From contig VXSV01000007.1 in NCBI GenBank assembly GCA_009837815.1, positions 1 to 35,626 of the forward strand: 35,626 bases of DNA. Reading direction: 5' to 3'. The notes under the pieces are model-generated. The model was not told the DNA's origin. It searched no databases and was given only the letters and a program-made list of their open reading frames with translations. Shown here one piece after another: positions 9,089 through 18,457 of the stretch (position 1 is its first letter; the number at the start of each line of letters is the position of its first letter). The translations under genes and the position numbers were made by a program. This DNA comes from Acidimicrobiia bacterium. Its GTDB lineage: Bacteria; Actinomycetota; Acidimicrobiia; Spongiisociales; ZC4RG35.

Positions 9089-10705
9089 ATGCCGCACATG
9101 ATGGATGACTTCCCGTTACTTCTTTCGACCCTCTATGACCGGGCGGTGCGCCTCTTTCCCGACCAGGAGATCGTCTCGGTCGAAGCGGACCGTTCGCGAA
9201 GTCGCACCACATACGCCGAGACCGACGAACGGGTCCGGCGCCTGGCCACCGCCCTGGACAGAAAGCTCGGAGTCGGCCCCGGACAGGCGGTGGGCACCTT
9301 TGCCTGGAACAACCAACGACACCACGAGTTGTACTGGGCCACCGCCAACACCGGCCGGATCTGTCACACCCTGAACATCAGACTGTTCGCCGACCAGCTC
9401 GAGTACGTGATCAATCACGGGGAAGACCAGGTGGTTTTCGTCGATCCCGATCTCGCCGGCCTCTTCGCTCCTATCGTTCCCCGGCTGAAGACGGTGAAGG
9501 CCTATGTGGTTATGGGCGGGGACGCCTCCGACTCCGGACTCCCGAACGCCATCTCCTATGAGGACCTGATCGGAGACGCAGAGCCGCACGGCGCCTGGCC
9601 GGAGCTATCCGAGCGCTCCCCGATGATGTTCTGCTACACCTCCGGCACCACCGGCGATCCCAAGGGAGTGGCCTACACCCAACGCTCCACATACATGCAC
9701 ATCATCTCCAACCTGGCGGCGGTCCACATCGGTCCTGAAGACAACGTGATGCCGATCGTGCCCATGTTCCACGCCTCCGCCTGGGGGTACCCGTTCATGG
9801 CCACCACCCAGGGCGCCAAACTGACCTATCCCGGGCCGGATCTGAGCGCGGCGGGCCTGGTGCCGCTCATCACCTCGGAAGGAGTCACCTTCTCGGCCGG
9901 GGTGCCCACCGTGATGCTGGGCATCAAGCAATACCTGGAGGAGCGCCCCGAGGCTGACATTTCCTCGCTGCGGGCCTTCCTGTGCGGAGGATCTGCCGTG
10001 CCCCGTTCCCTCATCGGGTGGTTCTGGAAGGACCAGGGGGTGCGCATAATCCAGGGCTGGGGGATGACCGAGACCAACCCGGTGGCCAGCATCGCTCTCC
10101 TCAAACCTCACATGATGGACTGGGACTTCGAGCGACAACTGGACGTCATGGAGACCGCCGGTCTTCCCACCGCCGGCCTGCAGGTCAAGATCGTGGACGA
10201 CGAGGGACGACGGCTCCCCGAGGACGGAGAAGCGTTCGGAGAGCTCCTGATCCGCGGTCCTTGGGTCACCGCCGAGTACTACAACGACCAGAGATCGCCC
10301 CAATCGTTCCAGGACGGATGGCTCCGCACCGGAGACGTGTGCAAGATCACTCCCGAGGGATACGTTCGCATCACCGACCGGGCGAAGGATTTGATCAAGT
10401 CGGGCGGGGAGTGGATCTCTTCGGTCGACCTGGAGAACCGGTTGATGGCCCACCCGCAGGTGGCAGAGGCGGCCGTGGTGGGCGCCTCCCACGACAGGTG
10501 GCAGGAGCGGCCGGTGGCGCTGGTGGTCGCCAGGGAAGGATCGGATGTGACCGAAGCGGAACTGCTTGACTACCTTCGTCCGCATTTCGTGTCGTGGTGG
10601 CTGCCCGACCGGGTCATCTTCATAGACGAGGTCCCCAAGACCGGGACCGGAAAGTTCGACAAGAAAGTTCTGCGAGACGCCCACTGGAACGTGCTGTCAG
10701 AGTGA
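9089..10705 (+). CDS. Acyl-CoA synthetase / long-chain fatty acid-CoA ligase family (AMP-binding)
   Basis: 538 aa; MMFCYTSGTTGDPKGVAYTQRS, GWGMTETNP, WLRTGDVCKITPEGYVRITDRAKDLIKSGGEWISS, KTGTGKFDKKVLR. Confidence 0.93.
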   Translation: MPHMMDDFPLLLSTLYDRAVRLFPDQEIVSVEADRSRSRTTYAETDERVRRLATALDRKLGVGPGQAVGTFAWNNQRHHELYWATANTGRICHTLNIRLFADQLEYVINHGEDQVVFVDPDLAGLFAPIVPRLKTVKAYVVMGGDASDSGLPNAISYEDLIGDAEPHGAWPELSERSPMMFCYTSGTTGDPKGVAYTQRSTYMHIISNLAAVHIGPEDNVMPIVPMFHASAWGYPFMATTQGAKLTYPGPDLSAAGLVPLITSEGVTFSAGVPTVMLGIKQYLEERPEADISSLRAFLCGGSAVPRSLIGWFWKDQGVRIIQGWGMTETNPVASIALLKPHMMDWDFERQLDVMETAGLPTAGLQVKIVDDEGRRLPEDGEAFGELLIRGPWVTAEYYNDQRSPQSFQDGWLRTGDVCKITPEGYVRITDRAKDLIKSGGEWISSVDLENRLMAHPQVAEAAVVGASHDRWQERPVALVVAREGSDVTEAELLDYLRPHFVSWWLPDRVIFIDEVPKTGTGKFDKKVLRDAHWNVLSE

Positions 10706-10711
10706 CACCCG

Positions 10712-11089
10712 ATGTCATCTCTGGTTCAACTCCACACCACCCTGGGCTGGTGGGTGGCCGGCGCCACCGGCCTGGTGGGTCTGTGGGGAGTGGCGCTGGC
10801 GATTTCTCGCCGACCACCGGGACGCGCCTTTCACTCAATGGTCGGGACGGTGATCGCCGCCATGACCGGACAGGTCCTCCTGGGCCTCCTGGCCTTGAAC
10901 CTGGCCACCACCCGGGCGCCGGGAAGCCAACACATCTTCTACGGGGTGCTGGTGCTGTTCACCTTCGCCTTCGCCTACATCTACCGCGAGACCCTGCGCA
11001 GACGGCCCGGGCTGTATGTCGGCCTGCTCCTGTTGTTCGTGATGGGGCTGGGAATCAGGGGAATCCAGACTTTCGGCGGCTCATTCTGA
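10712..11089 (+). CDS. Small multi-pass membrane protein, unknown function
   Basis: 125 aa, about four hydrophobic helices; 6 nt downstream of the acyl-CoA synthetase stop. Confidence 0.75.
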   Translation: MSSLVQLHTTLGWWVAGATGLVGLWGVALAISRRPPGRAFHSMVGTVIAAMTGQVLLGLLALNLATTRAPGSQHIFYGVLVLFTFAFAYIYRETLRRRPGLYVGLLLLFVMGLGIRGIQTFGGSF

Positions 11090-11108
11090 GGGGAGCGGGA
11101 GCGTAGAA

Positions 11109-11918
11109 GTGTTGCTGGAAGGCAAACGCCTGCTAATCACCGGAGTGCTCACCTCCGACTCGATCGCCTGGCACGTCGCCCGGCTGGCCCAGCAGGAGGG
11201 GGCGGAGGTCGTGGCTACCGGGTTCGGGCGGGCGATGAGGCTCACCCAGCGGTCCGTGAAGCGTCTCCCCAACCCATGTGCGGTCTATGAACTCGACATC
11301 AACGAACCGGACCACCTGGAGGCGCTCCGCGCCGAGTTGGACTCCCGGTGGGGTGGCCTGGACGGCGCCCTTCACGCCATCGCCTTCGCTCCCGCGGACT
11401 CCCTGGGAGGCAACTTTCTCACCGCCCCCGCCGAGAGCGCCGCTATCGCATTCCAGACCTCTGCTTTCTCCTACAAGGCGCTGGCGGTGGGAATGCTCCC
11501 TCTCTTGCAGGCGGCCGGGGGAGGATCGCTGGTGACCCTGGACTTCGACAACACCCAGGCCTGGCCCGCTTACGACTGGATGGGAGTGGCGAAAGCCGCG
11601 CTGGAGGCGATAACCAGGTATCTCGCCCGGGACCTGGGCCGGTACGGGGTGCGGGTCAACGCCGTCTCCGCCGGGCCGCTCGGCACGGTGGCCGCCAAGT
11701 CGATCCCGGGCTTCTCCGTCTTCGAGGAGGTGTGGAACGACCGGGCCCCCCTCCGCTGGGACACCGCCGATCCCGACCCGGTGGCCCGGATGGTGTGTCT
11801 GCTGCTGTCCGATTGGATGCCCATGACCACCGGCGAGATAGTCCATGTCGACGGGGGATTCCATGCCGTGGCGGTCGGCACCCCCGACAAGGCGGAAGCG
11901 GTCGAGGAGCCCGAGTGA
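11109..11918 (+). CDS. fabI: Enoyl-[acyl-carrier-protein] reductase (NADH), FabI/InhA type
   Basis: 269 aa (GTG start); LLEGKRLLITGVLTSDSIAWHVARLAQQEGAEVVATGF, SFSYKALAVGMLPLL, DFDNTQAWPAYDWMGVAKAALEAITRYLARDLGRYGVRVNAVSAGPLGT, LLSDWMPMTTGEIVHVDGG. Confidence 0.93.
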   Translation: MLLEGKRLLITGVLTSDSIAWHVARLAQQEGAEVVATGFGRAMRLTQRSVKRLPNPCAVYELDINEPDHLEALRAELDSRWGGLDGALHAIAFAPADSLGGNFLTAPAESAAIAFQTSAFSYKALAVGMLPLLQAAGGGSLVTLDFDNTQAWPAYDWMGVAKAALEAITRYLARDLGRYGVRVNAVSAGPLGTVAAKSIPGFSVFEEVWNDRAPLRWDTADPDPVARMVCLLLSDWMPMTTGEIVHVDGGFHAVAVGTPDKAEAVEEPE

Positions 11919-12679
11919 GAGCCGCGCCCCTCCGGGCGCTGGCCGGCGGCGCCCTGACGGCCCGCTTCTTCGGGGATGATCCTCCCAGGGTCATGGCCCT
12001 GCACGGGTGGGGAAGGGACAGCTCCGACTTCAGCGAGGTCCTGGATGGGATCGCGGCGTTCGCCTTCGACTTGCCGGGATTCGGGTCCTCTCCTCCTCCT
12101 GACGGGGTGTGGGGCGCCGATGAGTACGCCCAGCGGATCATCCCGGTCCTGGACGAGATGGCCTCTCCCATGCTGGTGCTCGGTCACTCCTTCGGGGGGC
12201 GGGTGGCGGTCTGCCTGGCGGCCCGGAGACCCGACCTGGTGTCGGGGCTGATCCTGACCGGGGCGCCGCTGGTGGGAGGCGTTCGCAGGTCACGGCCCGG
12301 CCGCGTCTACCGCCTGGCCCGCTGGGGAAACCGTCGCGGGCTGATCTCCGACGCGCGCATGGAGTTGCTGAAGCGCCGACATGGATCAAGCGACTACCGG
12401 ACGGCCCGGGGCGTGATGCGCGACGTGCTGGTCAAAGTCGTGAACGAGTCGTACGAGGAGCAACTCGACGCCCTGTCTGTTGCCGTCCACCTGGTGTGGG
12501 GAGCACAAGACACAGAGGTCCCGATGGAGCGGGCCCGGCAGGCCTACCGGCGGCTGAGGGACGGCGGCTGCGAAGTCCGGCTCCGGGAAGTCGACGGGGC
12601 CGGACACGACCTGCCCCTTTCCCGGCCCGACATACTCGGGGAAGCAATCCTGGTGATGCTGGAAGGAACCGGCCCGTGA
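11915..12679 (+). CDS. Alpha/beta hydrolase
   Basis: About 254 aa, GTG start overlapping the fabI stop (GTGA); RVMALHGWGRDSSDF, LVLGHSFGGRVAV nucleophile elbow, VWGAQDTEVP, GAGHDLPLSRPD. Confidence 0.88.
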   Translation: MRAAPLRALAGGALTARFFGDDPPRVMALHGWGRDSSDFSEVLDGIAAFAFDLPGFGSSPPPDGVWGADEYAQRIIPVLDEMASPMLVLGHSFGGRVAVCLAARRPDLVSGLILTGAPLVGGVRRSRPGRVYRLARWGNRRGLISDARMELLKRRHGSSDYRTARGVMRDVLVKVVNESYEEQLDALSVAVHLVWGAQDTEVPMERARQAYRRLRDGGCEVRLREVDGAGHDLPLSRPDILGEAILVMLEGTGP

Positions 12680-14196
12680 ACCCGTGGGAGTGGGCGGTGA
12701 TTGTGAGTTGCGGCGCGGCGTCCGTGCCGGCCGGGCTTCGCTGGCTGAGAATCGCCCAGCGGGAACACTACCTTCCCCCCGCCGTGGGCCGCTTCTCGGC
12801 AAGATGGTGGACAGCGGGCTACCCCAACCTGGCACTGGCCGCCGCCGCCATTGTCGCTGCCGCAGCCGAGTGGTCATGGACCGGTGCGGGCATAATCACC
12901 GCGGTCATAGAAGGGCATGGACCCTTAGGGTTGAAAGTAAGAGGGCATACCGGTCCGCTGGTGTGGACAAAACGGCTGGTCCGGGCAGCGATCACTACCG
13001 CGGTGCTGATGGCGGCGGTGCTTTCCTGGTCCGCCGCCGCCGGTCGGGCAGGCATAGCGGCCACCGGCCTGGTGGTCATGCCGGTCATCGTGGACCTCGC
13101 CCTGGCCATCAACCTCCCCCTGGAGAGGGCCCTCAGCGAAAAATGGGTCACCGCGGCCACCGCCCGACTTGCTCGGGTTGCGCCGCGGGTGGTGGCGATC
13201 ACCGGTTCCTACGGCAAGACCTCCACCAAGCTGTATTTGGCCCACCTCCTGGAGGGCCGGGCCCGGGTTGTGGCCAGCCCGGCCAGCTTCAACAACCGCC
13301 TGGGGCTGGCCAGAGCCATCAACGAACGTCTTTCGCCGGGGACCGAGATCTTCATTGCAGAGATGGGCACGTACGGGCCGGGCGAGATTGCCGAGATGTG
13401 CACATGGATTCCCCCCGACGTAGCGGTGATCACCGCCATCGGACCGGTCCACCTGGAGAGGATGCGCACCGAAGAGCGGATACTGGCCGCCAAGAGGGAG
13501 ATACTGGCCCCGGACGCCACCGCGGTGATCGGCGTCGACCATCCGGGGCTGGAGCGACTGGCGGACAGCGAATCCCGGGCGGGTCGGAGAGTCATAAGCT
13601 GCTCGGGCGGCGGGCGGCGAGGCGAGGTGGCTGTCGACCCCGGGACCGGGGAGGTCACCGTGAAAGGCAGTCCGATCGGAGAAGTCGACCTCCACGCCCA
13701 TCATCCGATGAATGTCGCGGCGGCTGTGGGCGCCGTCCTCGCCCTGGGAATGGACCCGAATGAGACGGCGACCCGGTTGGACACTCTCCCCTCGCCCGAC
13801 CATCGGCTGGCCACCGTCGTCAACGACCAGGGGATCACCGTCATTGACGACACCTTCAACGCCAACCCGGAAGGCGCCCGCGCCGCGCTTCGACGCCTGG
13901 TGGAGAATTCATCCCCCGGCGGGAAGCGGGTGGTGGTGACGCCCGGTCTGGTGGAGATGGGCTCCCGCCGGCGTGTCGAGAACCGGGCCCTGGGCGAGGC
14001 GGCGGCCGGGGCCGGCACACACCTGCTGGTGGTGGGCCGCACCAACCGCCGGGCCCTGCTGGAAGGCGCCCGCAAGGGGCAGGCGGCGGTGTTAGTGTTG
14101 GACAACCGGATGCAGGCGGTCCGCTGGGCGCGGGCCAATCTCGACCGGGGCGATACGATCCTCTATGAAAACGACCTCCCCGATCACTACCCATAA
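12676..14196 (+). CDS. Mur ligase family protein, MurF-like, with N-terminal hydrophobic (membrane) domain
   Basis: About 506 aa from a GTG overlapping the upstream stop (GTGA); P-loop ITGSYGKTSTK, SFNNRLGLARAINE, MGTYGPGEIAEM, IGPVHLERM, HHPMNVAAAVGA, IDDTFNANPEGARAAL; several hydrophobic segments before the P-loop. Confidence 0.85.
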   Translation: MNPWEWAVIVSCGAASVPAGLRWLRIAQREHYLPPAVGRFSARWWTAGYPNLALAAAAIVAAAAEWSWTGAGIITAVIEGHGPLGLKVRGHTGPLVWTKRLVRAAITTAVLMAAVLSWSAAAGRAGIAATGLVVMPVIVDLALAINLPLERALSEKWVTAATARLARVAPRVVAITGSYGKTSTKLYLAHLLEGRARVVASPASFNNRLGLARAINERLSPGTEIFIAEMGTYGPGEIAEMCTWIPPDVAVITAIGPVHLERMRTEERILAAKREILAPDATAVIGVDHPGLERLADSESRAGRRVISCSGGGRRGEVAVDPGTGEVTVKGSPIGEVDLHAHHPMNVAAAVGAVLALGMDPNETATRLDTLPSPDHRLATVVNDQGITVIDDTFNANPEGARAALRRLVENSSPGGKRVVVTPGLVEMGSRRRVENRALGEAAAGAGTHLLVVGRTNRRALLEGARKGQAAVLVLDNRMQAVRWARANLDRGDTILYENDLPDHYP

Positions 14197-14223
14197 ACGG
14201 GACGCTCTCTCTGGAGTCGGTCG

Positions 14224-15294
14224 GTGACGCGGGTCGCCACCGCGTTCGGCGGTCCTTCCCCGGAGCACGACGTAAGCGTCTCCACCGGGCTGCAGGCGGC
14301 TCGGGTCCTTCCCCAATCGGACTCTCTCTACTGGTCTCTCACCGGCGATTGGTATCTCGTCCCCTCTGATCTGGAACTCTCCGACTTCGCAGACGGCGTC
14401 CCCCGCAAAGCCCGACGCCTGGACTTGGTGGCCGCCACCGGAGGGGGATACCGAATGGGACGCAAGCGCCTCGAATACGACGTGGTCGTCAACTGCTTCC
14501 ACGGCGGCCCCGGCGAGGACGGGACAGTGCAAGGAATCTGGGATATGGCAGGCATCTGCTACACCGGCCCCGGACAGGGACCGTCCTGCCTGGGAATGGA
14601 CAAGCTGATCTTCTCGGCGGCTGTGCGGGCGGCGGGAATGGCCACCTTGGATCGGAGACTGGTGACTCCGCGGTCCGCTCCCGACTTCGATCCGCCCTAC
14701 ATCATGAAACCCCGAAGCGGAGGCTCATCGATCGGGATCGTGATCGTGGACGACTACCACACCGCCCTGGCCGTCGCCGAGTCCTCCCCCCACATGGCGG
14801 AGGGAGCGGTGATCGAGCCCTACCTGGAGGGCGCCGCCGATCTCCAGATCGGCGTGCGCCGCTATCCGGCGGTGGAGGTGTCCGCCATCGAGGAGCCTGT
14901 CCGTTCAGACCGCCGGGAGATCCTCACCTATCAGGAGAAGTACCTGGCCTGGGGGGATGCACCGGCAGGAGACCGGCGGGTTCCCGCCGATCTGTCGGAC
15001 TCGCTGGCAGACAGGATCCGCACCCAGGCGGTGGCAGTGGCGGAACTGGTGGGAATCCGGGGTGTCTCACGGGTGGACTTCCTGGCCCACCACGGCAATC
15101 TGTACGTGAACGAGATCAACACTCTCCCCGGCAGCCTGGCCGCCTACCTGTGGATCGACCCTCCCCGCAGCCGCGGGGAACTGATCGAGGACATGATCGC
15201 CGAAGCGCTGGCCCATCCCCGGGTGTTCAACACGGCGGGCGCAGACGGCGCCGCCCTGCGAGGCGGGGGCGCCATCGCCGCCAAACTGGCTTAG
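14224..15294 (+). CDS. ddl: D-alanine--D-alanine ligase family (ATP-grasp)
   Basis: 356 aa; AFGGPSPEHDVSVSTG, CFHGGPGEDGTVQG, CLGMDK, PRSGGSSIGI, YQEKYL, RVDFLAHHGNLYVNEINTLPGSLA. Confidence 0.9.
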   Translation: MTRVATAFGGPSPEHDVSVSTGLQAARVLPQSDSLYWSLTGDWYLVPSDLELSDFADGVPRKARRLDLVAATGGGYRMGRKRLEYDVVVNCFHGGPGEDGTVQGIWDMAGICYTGPGQGPSCLGMDKLIFSAAVRAAGMATLDRRLVTPRSAPDFDPPYIMKPRSGGSSIGIVIVDDYHTALAVAESSPHMAEGAVIEPYLEGAADLQIGVRRYPAVEVSAIEEPVRSDRREILTYQEKYLAWGDAPAGDRRVPADLSDSLADRIRTQAVAVAELVGIRGVSRVDFLAHHGNLYVNEINTLPGSLAAYLWIDPPRSRGELIEDMIAEALAHPRVFNTAGADGAALRGGGAIAAKLA

Positions 15295-15299
15295 CCCGC

Positions 15300-16703
15300 T
15301 CAGTCCTCCTCGCCGAACTCCTCGGGAACCAGCAGGAATTCCGGATAGGACTCGATTCCCAACTCCCCGGCGTCCTGGCCCAGTCGCTCGATGTCGGGTT
15401 CCACCCGCAGGCCCATCCAGCGGTCGAGAAGCCTCCAAACGACCGATGACACCACGAACACGAAGGCGCCGACGGCCAGTATGCCGACCAGCTGAACCCC
15501 CAACGGCGCCCCGCCGGTGACGCCGACTACCAGGGTTCCCCAGGCACCTGACATCAGGTGGGCAGGTATGGCGCCCACCACGTCGTCGACCTTGCGGTCC
15601 TCCAGGAACTTGATCCCTGCGACCACGATCAATCCGCCGACCGCGCCGATGAGGATCGACCAGTAGTGATCAACCAGATCCGGCCCGGCGGTTATGGCCA
15701 CCAACCCGGCGATGGCGCCGTTCAGGCCCGCGAACAGATCGATCCTTCCCAGCAGAGGCCGCGACACCAACAACGCCATCACCACTCCCCCGGCCGCGGC
15801 CAGATTGGTGTTGACCAGGACATTGCTCATCGCCACCGCATCCACGGCGCTTCCCAGCGCCAGCTGGGAACCACCGTTGAACCCGAACCAGCCCAGCCAG
15901 AGTATGAAGACTCCCAGCGTCACCATCAATACGTTGGAAGGGGGCGTCGGCTTTACGCTGCCGTCCTTTCGGAACTTGCCCAGTCGGGGACCGATGACCA
16001 GCACGCCGGCCAGGGCCGCCCATCCGCCCGTGCCGTGGACGATGGTGGACCCGGCGAAGTCACTGAATCCCATCTCGGCGAGCCAACCCCCGCCCCAGGT
16101 CCAGGCGCCGACGATCGGATAGATCACCCCGGTGAGAATCAGCACGAACACGAAGAAGGTCCACATCTTGACCCGCTCGGCGATTGCCCCCGAGACGATC
16201 GAGGCTGCGGTGGCCACGAACACCATCTGGAAGAACCAGTCGGACATGACCGCGTATCCGTTTCCGATCACGTCGGCCACCACATCGGCCGCCCCGTCGA
16301 GGAGGGCGATCTCAGCGGCGGACGACGAATAGAAGAGTTGGATCGAACCGATGACGCTGCCGACATCGACGTACATGAGGTTGTAGCCGATCGCGTAGTA
16401 GGCCAGGCCGGCGATCGAGTAGATGCCGATGTTCTTCAAACAGATCATCGACGAGTTCTTGCTGCGTACCGCCCCGGCCTCGAGCATCGTGAACCCGGCT
16501 GCCATCCACATGACCAGCCCTCCCCAGATAAGGAAGGCGAAAGTGTTGAAGACGAACTGTGACTCGCCCGAGACCATCTCCTGCGCTTTGGCCAGACCGG
16601 GTCGGAACAGTATGAACCCGAACACCAACAGGGCGATCATGCCGGCCACCACATGTGGTCTGCGCTTGTGGAGTCCCAAAGTTTCGCTGCTAACAAGGTC
16701 CAT
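15300..16703 (-). CDS. amtB: Ammonium transporter (Amt/AmtB)
   Basis: About 467 aa from ATG at 16703 preceded by AGAGGAG; NTFAFLIWGGLVMWMAAGFTMLEAGAVRSKN, GAIAERVKMWTF, GWAALAGVLVIGPRLGKF, GWFGFNGGSQLA. Confidence 0.94.
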   Translation of the reverse strand: MDLVSSETLGLHKRRPHVVAGMIALLVFGFILFRPGLAKAQEMVSGESQFVFNTFAFLIWGGLVMWMAAGFTMLEAGAVRSKNSSMICLKNIGIYSIAGLAYYAIGYNLMYVDVGSVIGSIQLFYSSSAAEIALLDGAADVVADVIGNGYAVMSDWFFQMVFVATAASIVSGAIAERVKMWTFFVFVLILTGVIYPIVGAWTWGGGWLAEMGFSDFAGSTIVHGTGGWAALAGVLVIGPRLGKFRKDGSVKPTPPSNVLMVTLGVFILWLGWFGFNGGSQLALGSAVDAVAMSNVLVNTNLAAAGGVVMALLVSRPLLGRIDLFAGLNGAIAGLVAITAGPDLVDHYWSILIGAVGGLIVVAGIKFLEDRKVDDVVGAIPAHLMSGAWGTLVVGVTGGAPLGVQLVGILAVGAFVFVVSSVVWRLLDRWMGLRVEPDIERLGQDAGELGIESYPEFLLVPEEFGEED

Positions 16704-16929
16704 GAGCCGTTTCTCCTCTAATCGCCGTTTACCCTGTCGATTGGCGCCCCTGTTGAGGCCCGCATTCCGCAATTCAGGTTAACACGCCGATCCAATCGGG
16801 CCGGTAATCCACACCGACTCTCCGGTTGTGACGAACATTGCCATCTCGGCGGCCCGCGACGCCCGCCCTCACCGGGCTCGAAGTCCGAATTCGTCGACTC
16901 GGGACGCCCCCCGGTTTAGACTCCGGCCC

Positions 16930-17748
16930 ATGGGTCGTATAGGCAATTCCATAGCACTGGCCAAGGCATCCTGGGAGGTGCTCAAGGCCGACAAAGAACT
17001 ATTGCTGCTCCCGGTCATCTCGATGGTCTCCACCGTGATAGCGGTGGCTGTTTTCTTCATACCCCTGCTGGCCACGGACGCGGGAGGCGCAAGCCTGCTG
17101 GTTCTGCTGGCGCTCTATTTCGTGCTGGCCTACATCACCATCTTCTTCAACGCCGCCCTGATCAGCGCCGCTCATGAGCGCCTGGAAGGCGGCGACCCTA
17201 CCGTTGGCAGCGCCCTCCGGGGGGCCGCGTCCCGAGCGGGGCGTATCCTTCCCTGGGCCCTGATCTCGGCGGTGGTGTCGGTGATCCTGAAGGCCATCGA
17301 GGAGCGGGCCGGGTTCCTGGGCTCGATAGTGGTCAGCCTGGTCGGCATGGCCTGGAACGTGGTCACCTTCCTGGTGCTGCCCATCATCGTGATCGAGGGG
17401 ATGGGCGCCACGGAGTCCATCAAGCGATCCGTCAACCTGTTCCGCCAGACCTGGGGCGAGAACCTCGGCGCCCAGGTGGGCCTGGGTTTGGTCGGGTTCC
17501 TGGCGGCGCTCCCCGGCGTGGCGTTGATCCTGGCAGGGGTGGGGGCCGGAGGCTCCGGTCTGCTCCCGCTGCTGGGTTTGGGCGTGGTCTGGATAGTGCT
17601 GGTGGCCGTGGTCATGGCGGCGCTGTCTGGGATATTCCAAACTGCCCTCTACCACTTCGCGGTGGGAGGACAAGCACAGTCCGGGTACTTCGACAGCCAT
17701 ATTCTCAGCGAAGCCTTCCAAGCCCGCCGCCGCCGTTTCGGCCGGTAG
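16930..17748 (+). CDS. Multi-pass membrane protein (DUF6159-like)
   Basis: 272 aa from ATG at 16930 (ORF opens at 16828); MGRIGNSIALAKASWEVLKADKELLLLPVISM followed by about six hydrophobic helices. Confidence 0.7.
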   Translation: MGRIGNSIALAKASWEVLKADKELLLLPVISMVSTVIAVAVFFIPLLATDAGGASLLVLLALYFVLAYITIFFNAALISAAHERLEGGDPTVGSALRGAASRAGRILPWALISAVVSVILKAIEERAGFLGSIVVSLVGMAWNVVTFLVLPIIVIEGMGATESIKRSVNLFRQTWGENLGAQVGLGLVGFLAALPGVALILAGVGAGGSGLLPLLGLGVVWIVLVAVVMAALSGIFQTALYHFAVGGQAQSGYFDSHILSEAFQARRRRFGR

Positions 17749-17764
17749 GGCCCACCCTCTCCCC

Positions 17765-18322
17765 CTATAACGCCCCGCGGTTGGTCCCGTGGGGCGACCG
17801 GTACCCCACGCCGACGGCAACGAATCGCCATAGACGCTCGGTCGCTCTGCTGATCCCCACCCGGGGCGTCCTCATCGACTCAGGTGGGCCTTCGGCGGTC
17901 TCCTCCAACCACACTTTCCGTCCTGCCGACAGCGCCAGCCCATCGTGGCCGCCGTCCACCCCCAGCGCCTGGGTGAGCTTTCCCGGGCCGTCGCAAAGGT
18001 GATCATCCCGGCCCCGGCGGGCAATCATTGTCTCGGATCCCCACTCCGGCCTCCCGCCGCGCAGGAGCACCGCCTCCCCCCGGCCCTCCGGCCCGGTGAC
18101 TACGTTGGCGCACCAGTGGACTCCGTATGACCGGTACACATAGAGGGTCCCAGCCTCCGAGAACATGGTGCGGTTCCTGCGCCCGGGTCCCGAGAAGGCG
18201 TGGCTGGCGGGATCATCGGCCCCACCGTAGGCCTCCACCTCGCATATCACCACCGAGGTGGTCTCGCCCCCGATCCGGGTGACCAACCTCTTGCCCAAGA
18301 GCTTTTCCGCCACTCCCAGCAC
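17765..18322 (-). CDS. 3-methyladenine DNA glycosylase (AAG/MPG family)
   Basis: 185 aa; ICEVEAYGGADDPASHAFSGPGRRNRTMFSEAGTLYVYRSYGVHWCANVV and LCDGPGKLTQALGV motifs. Confidence 0.92.
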   Translation of the reverse strand: MLGVAEKLLGKRLVTRIGGETTSVVICEVEAYGGADDPASHAFSGPGRRNRTMFSEAGTLYVYRSYGVHWCANVVTGPEGRGEAVLLRGGRPEWGSETMIARRGRDDHLCDGPGKLTQALGVDGGHDGLALSAGRKVWLEETAEGPPESMRTPRVGISRATERLWRFVAVGVGYRSPHGTNRGAL

Positions 18323-18457
18323 CGGCCCGGAGAAGTCATCAAAAACCAGGAGACAACACCTCTTCGAGTCGATAGTTCTTCATCCTTGGAGTACTCACCG
18401 GGCGGCATCTGATCTTGGACCCACCCCCGTAACAGCGGCCCCGGGTATGGTCGAACC

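Noticed and set aside
9605-10684. 359-aa minus-strand ORF
   Set aside because: Antisense shadow of the acyl-CoA synthetase gene.
15300-16703. amtB-glnK(PII) nitrogen-control operon
   Set aside because: No PII gene adjacent to amtB; flanking genes are ddl and a membrane protein, so only amtB is called.
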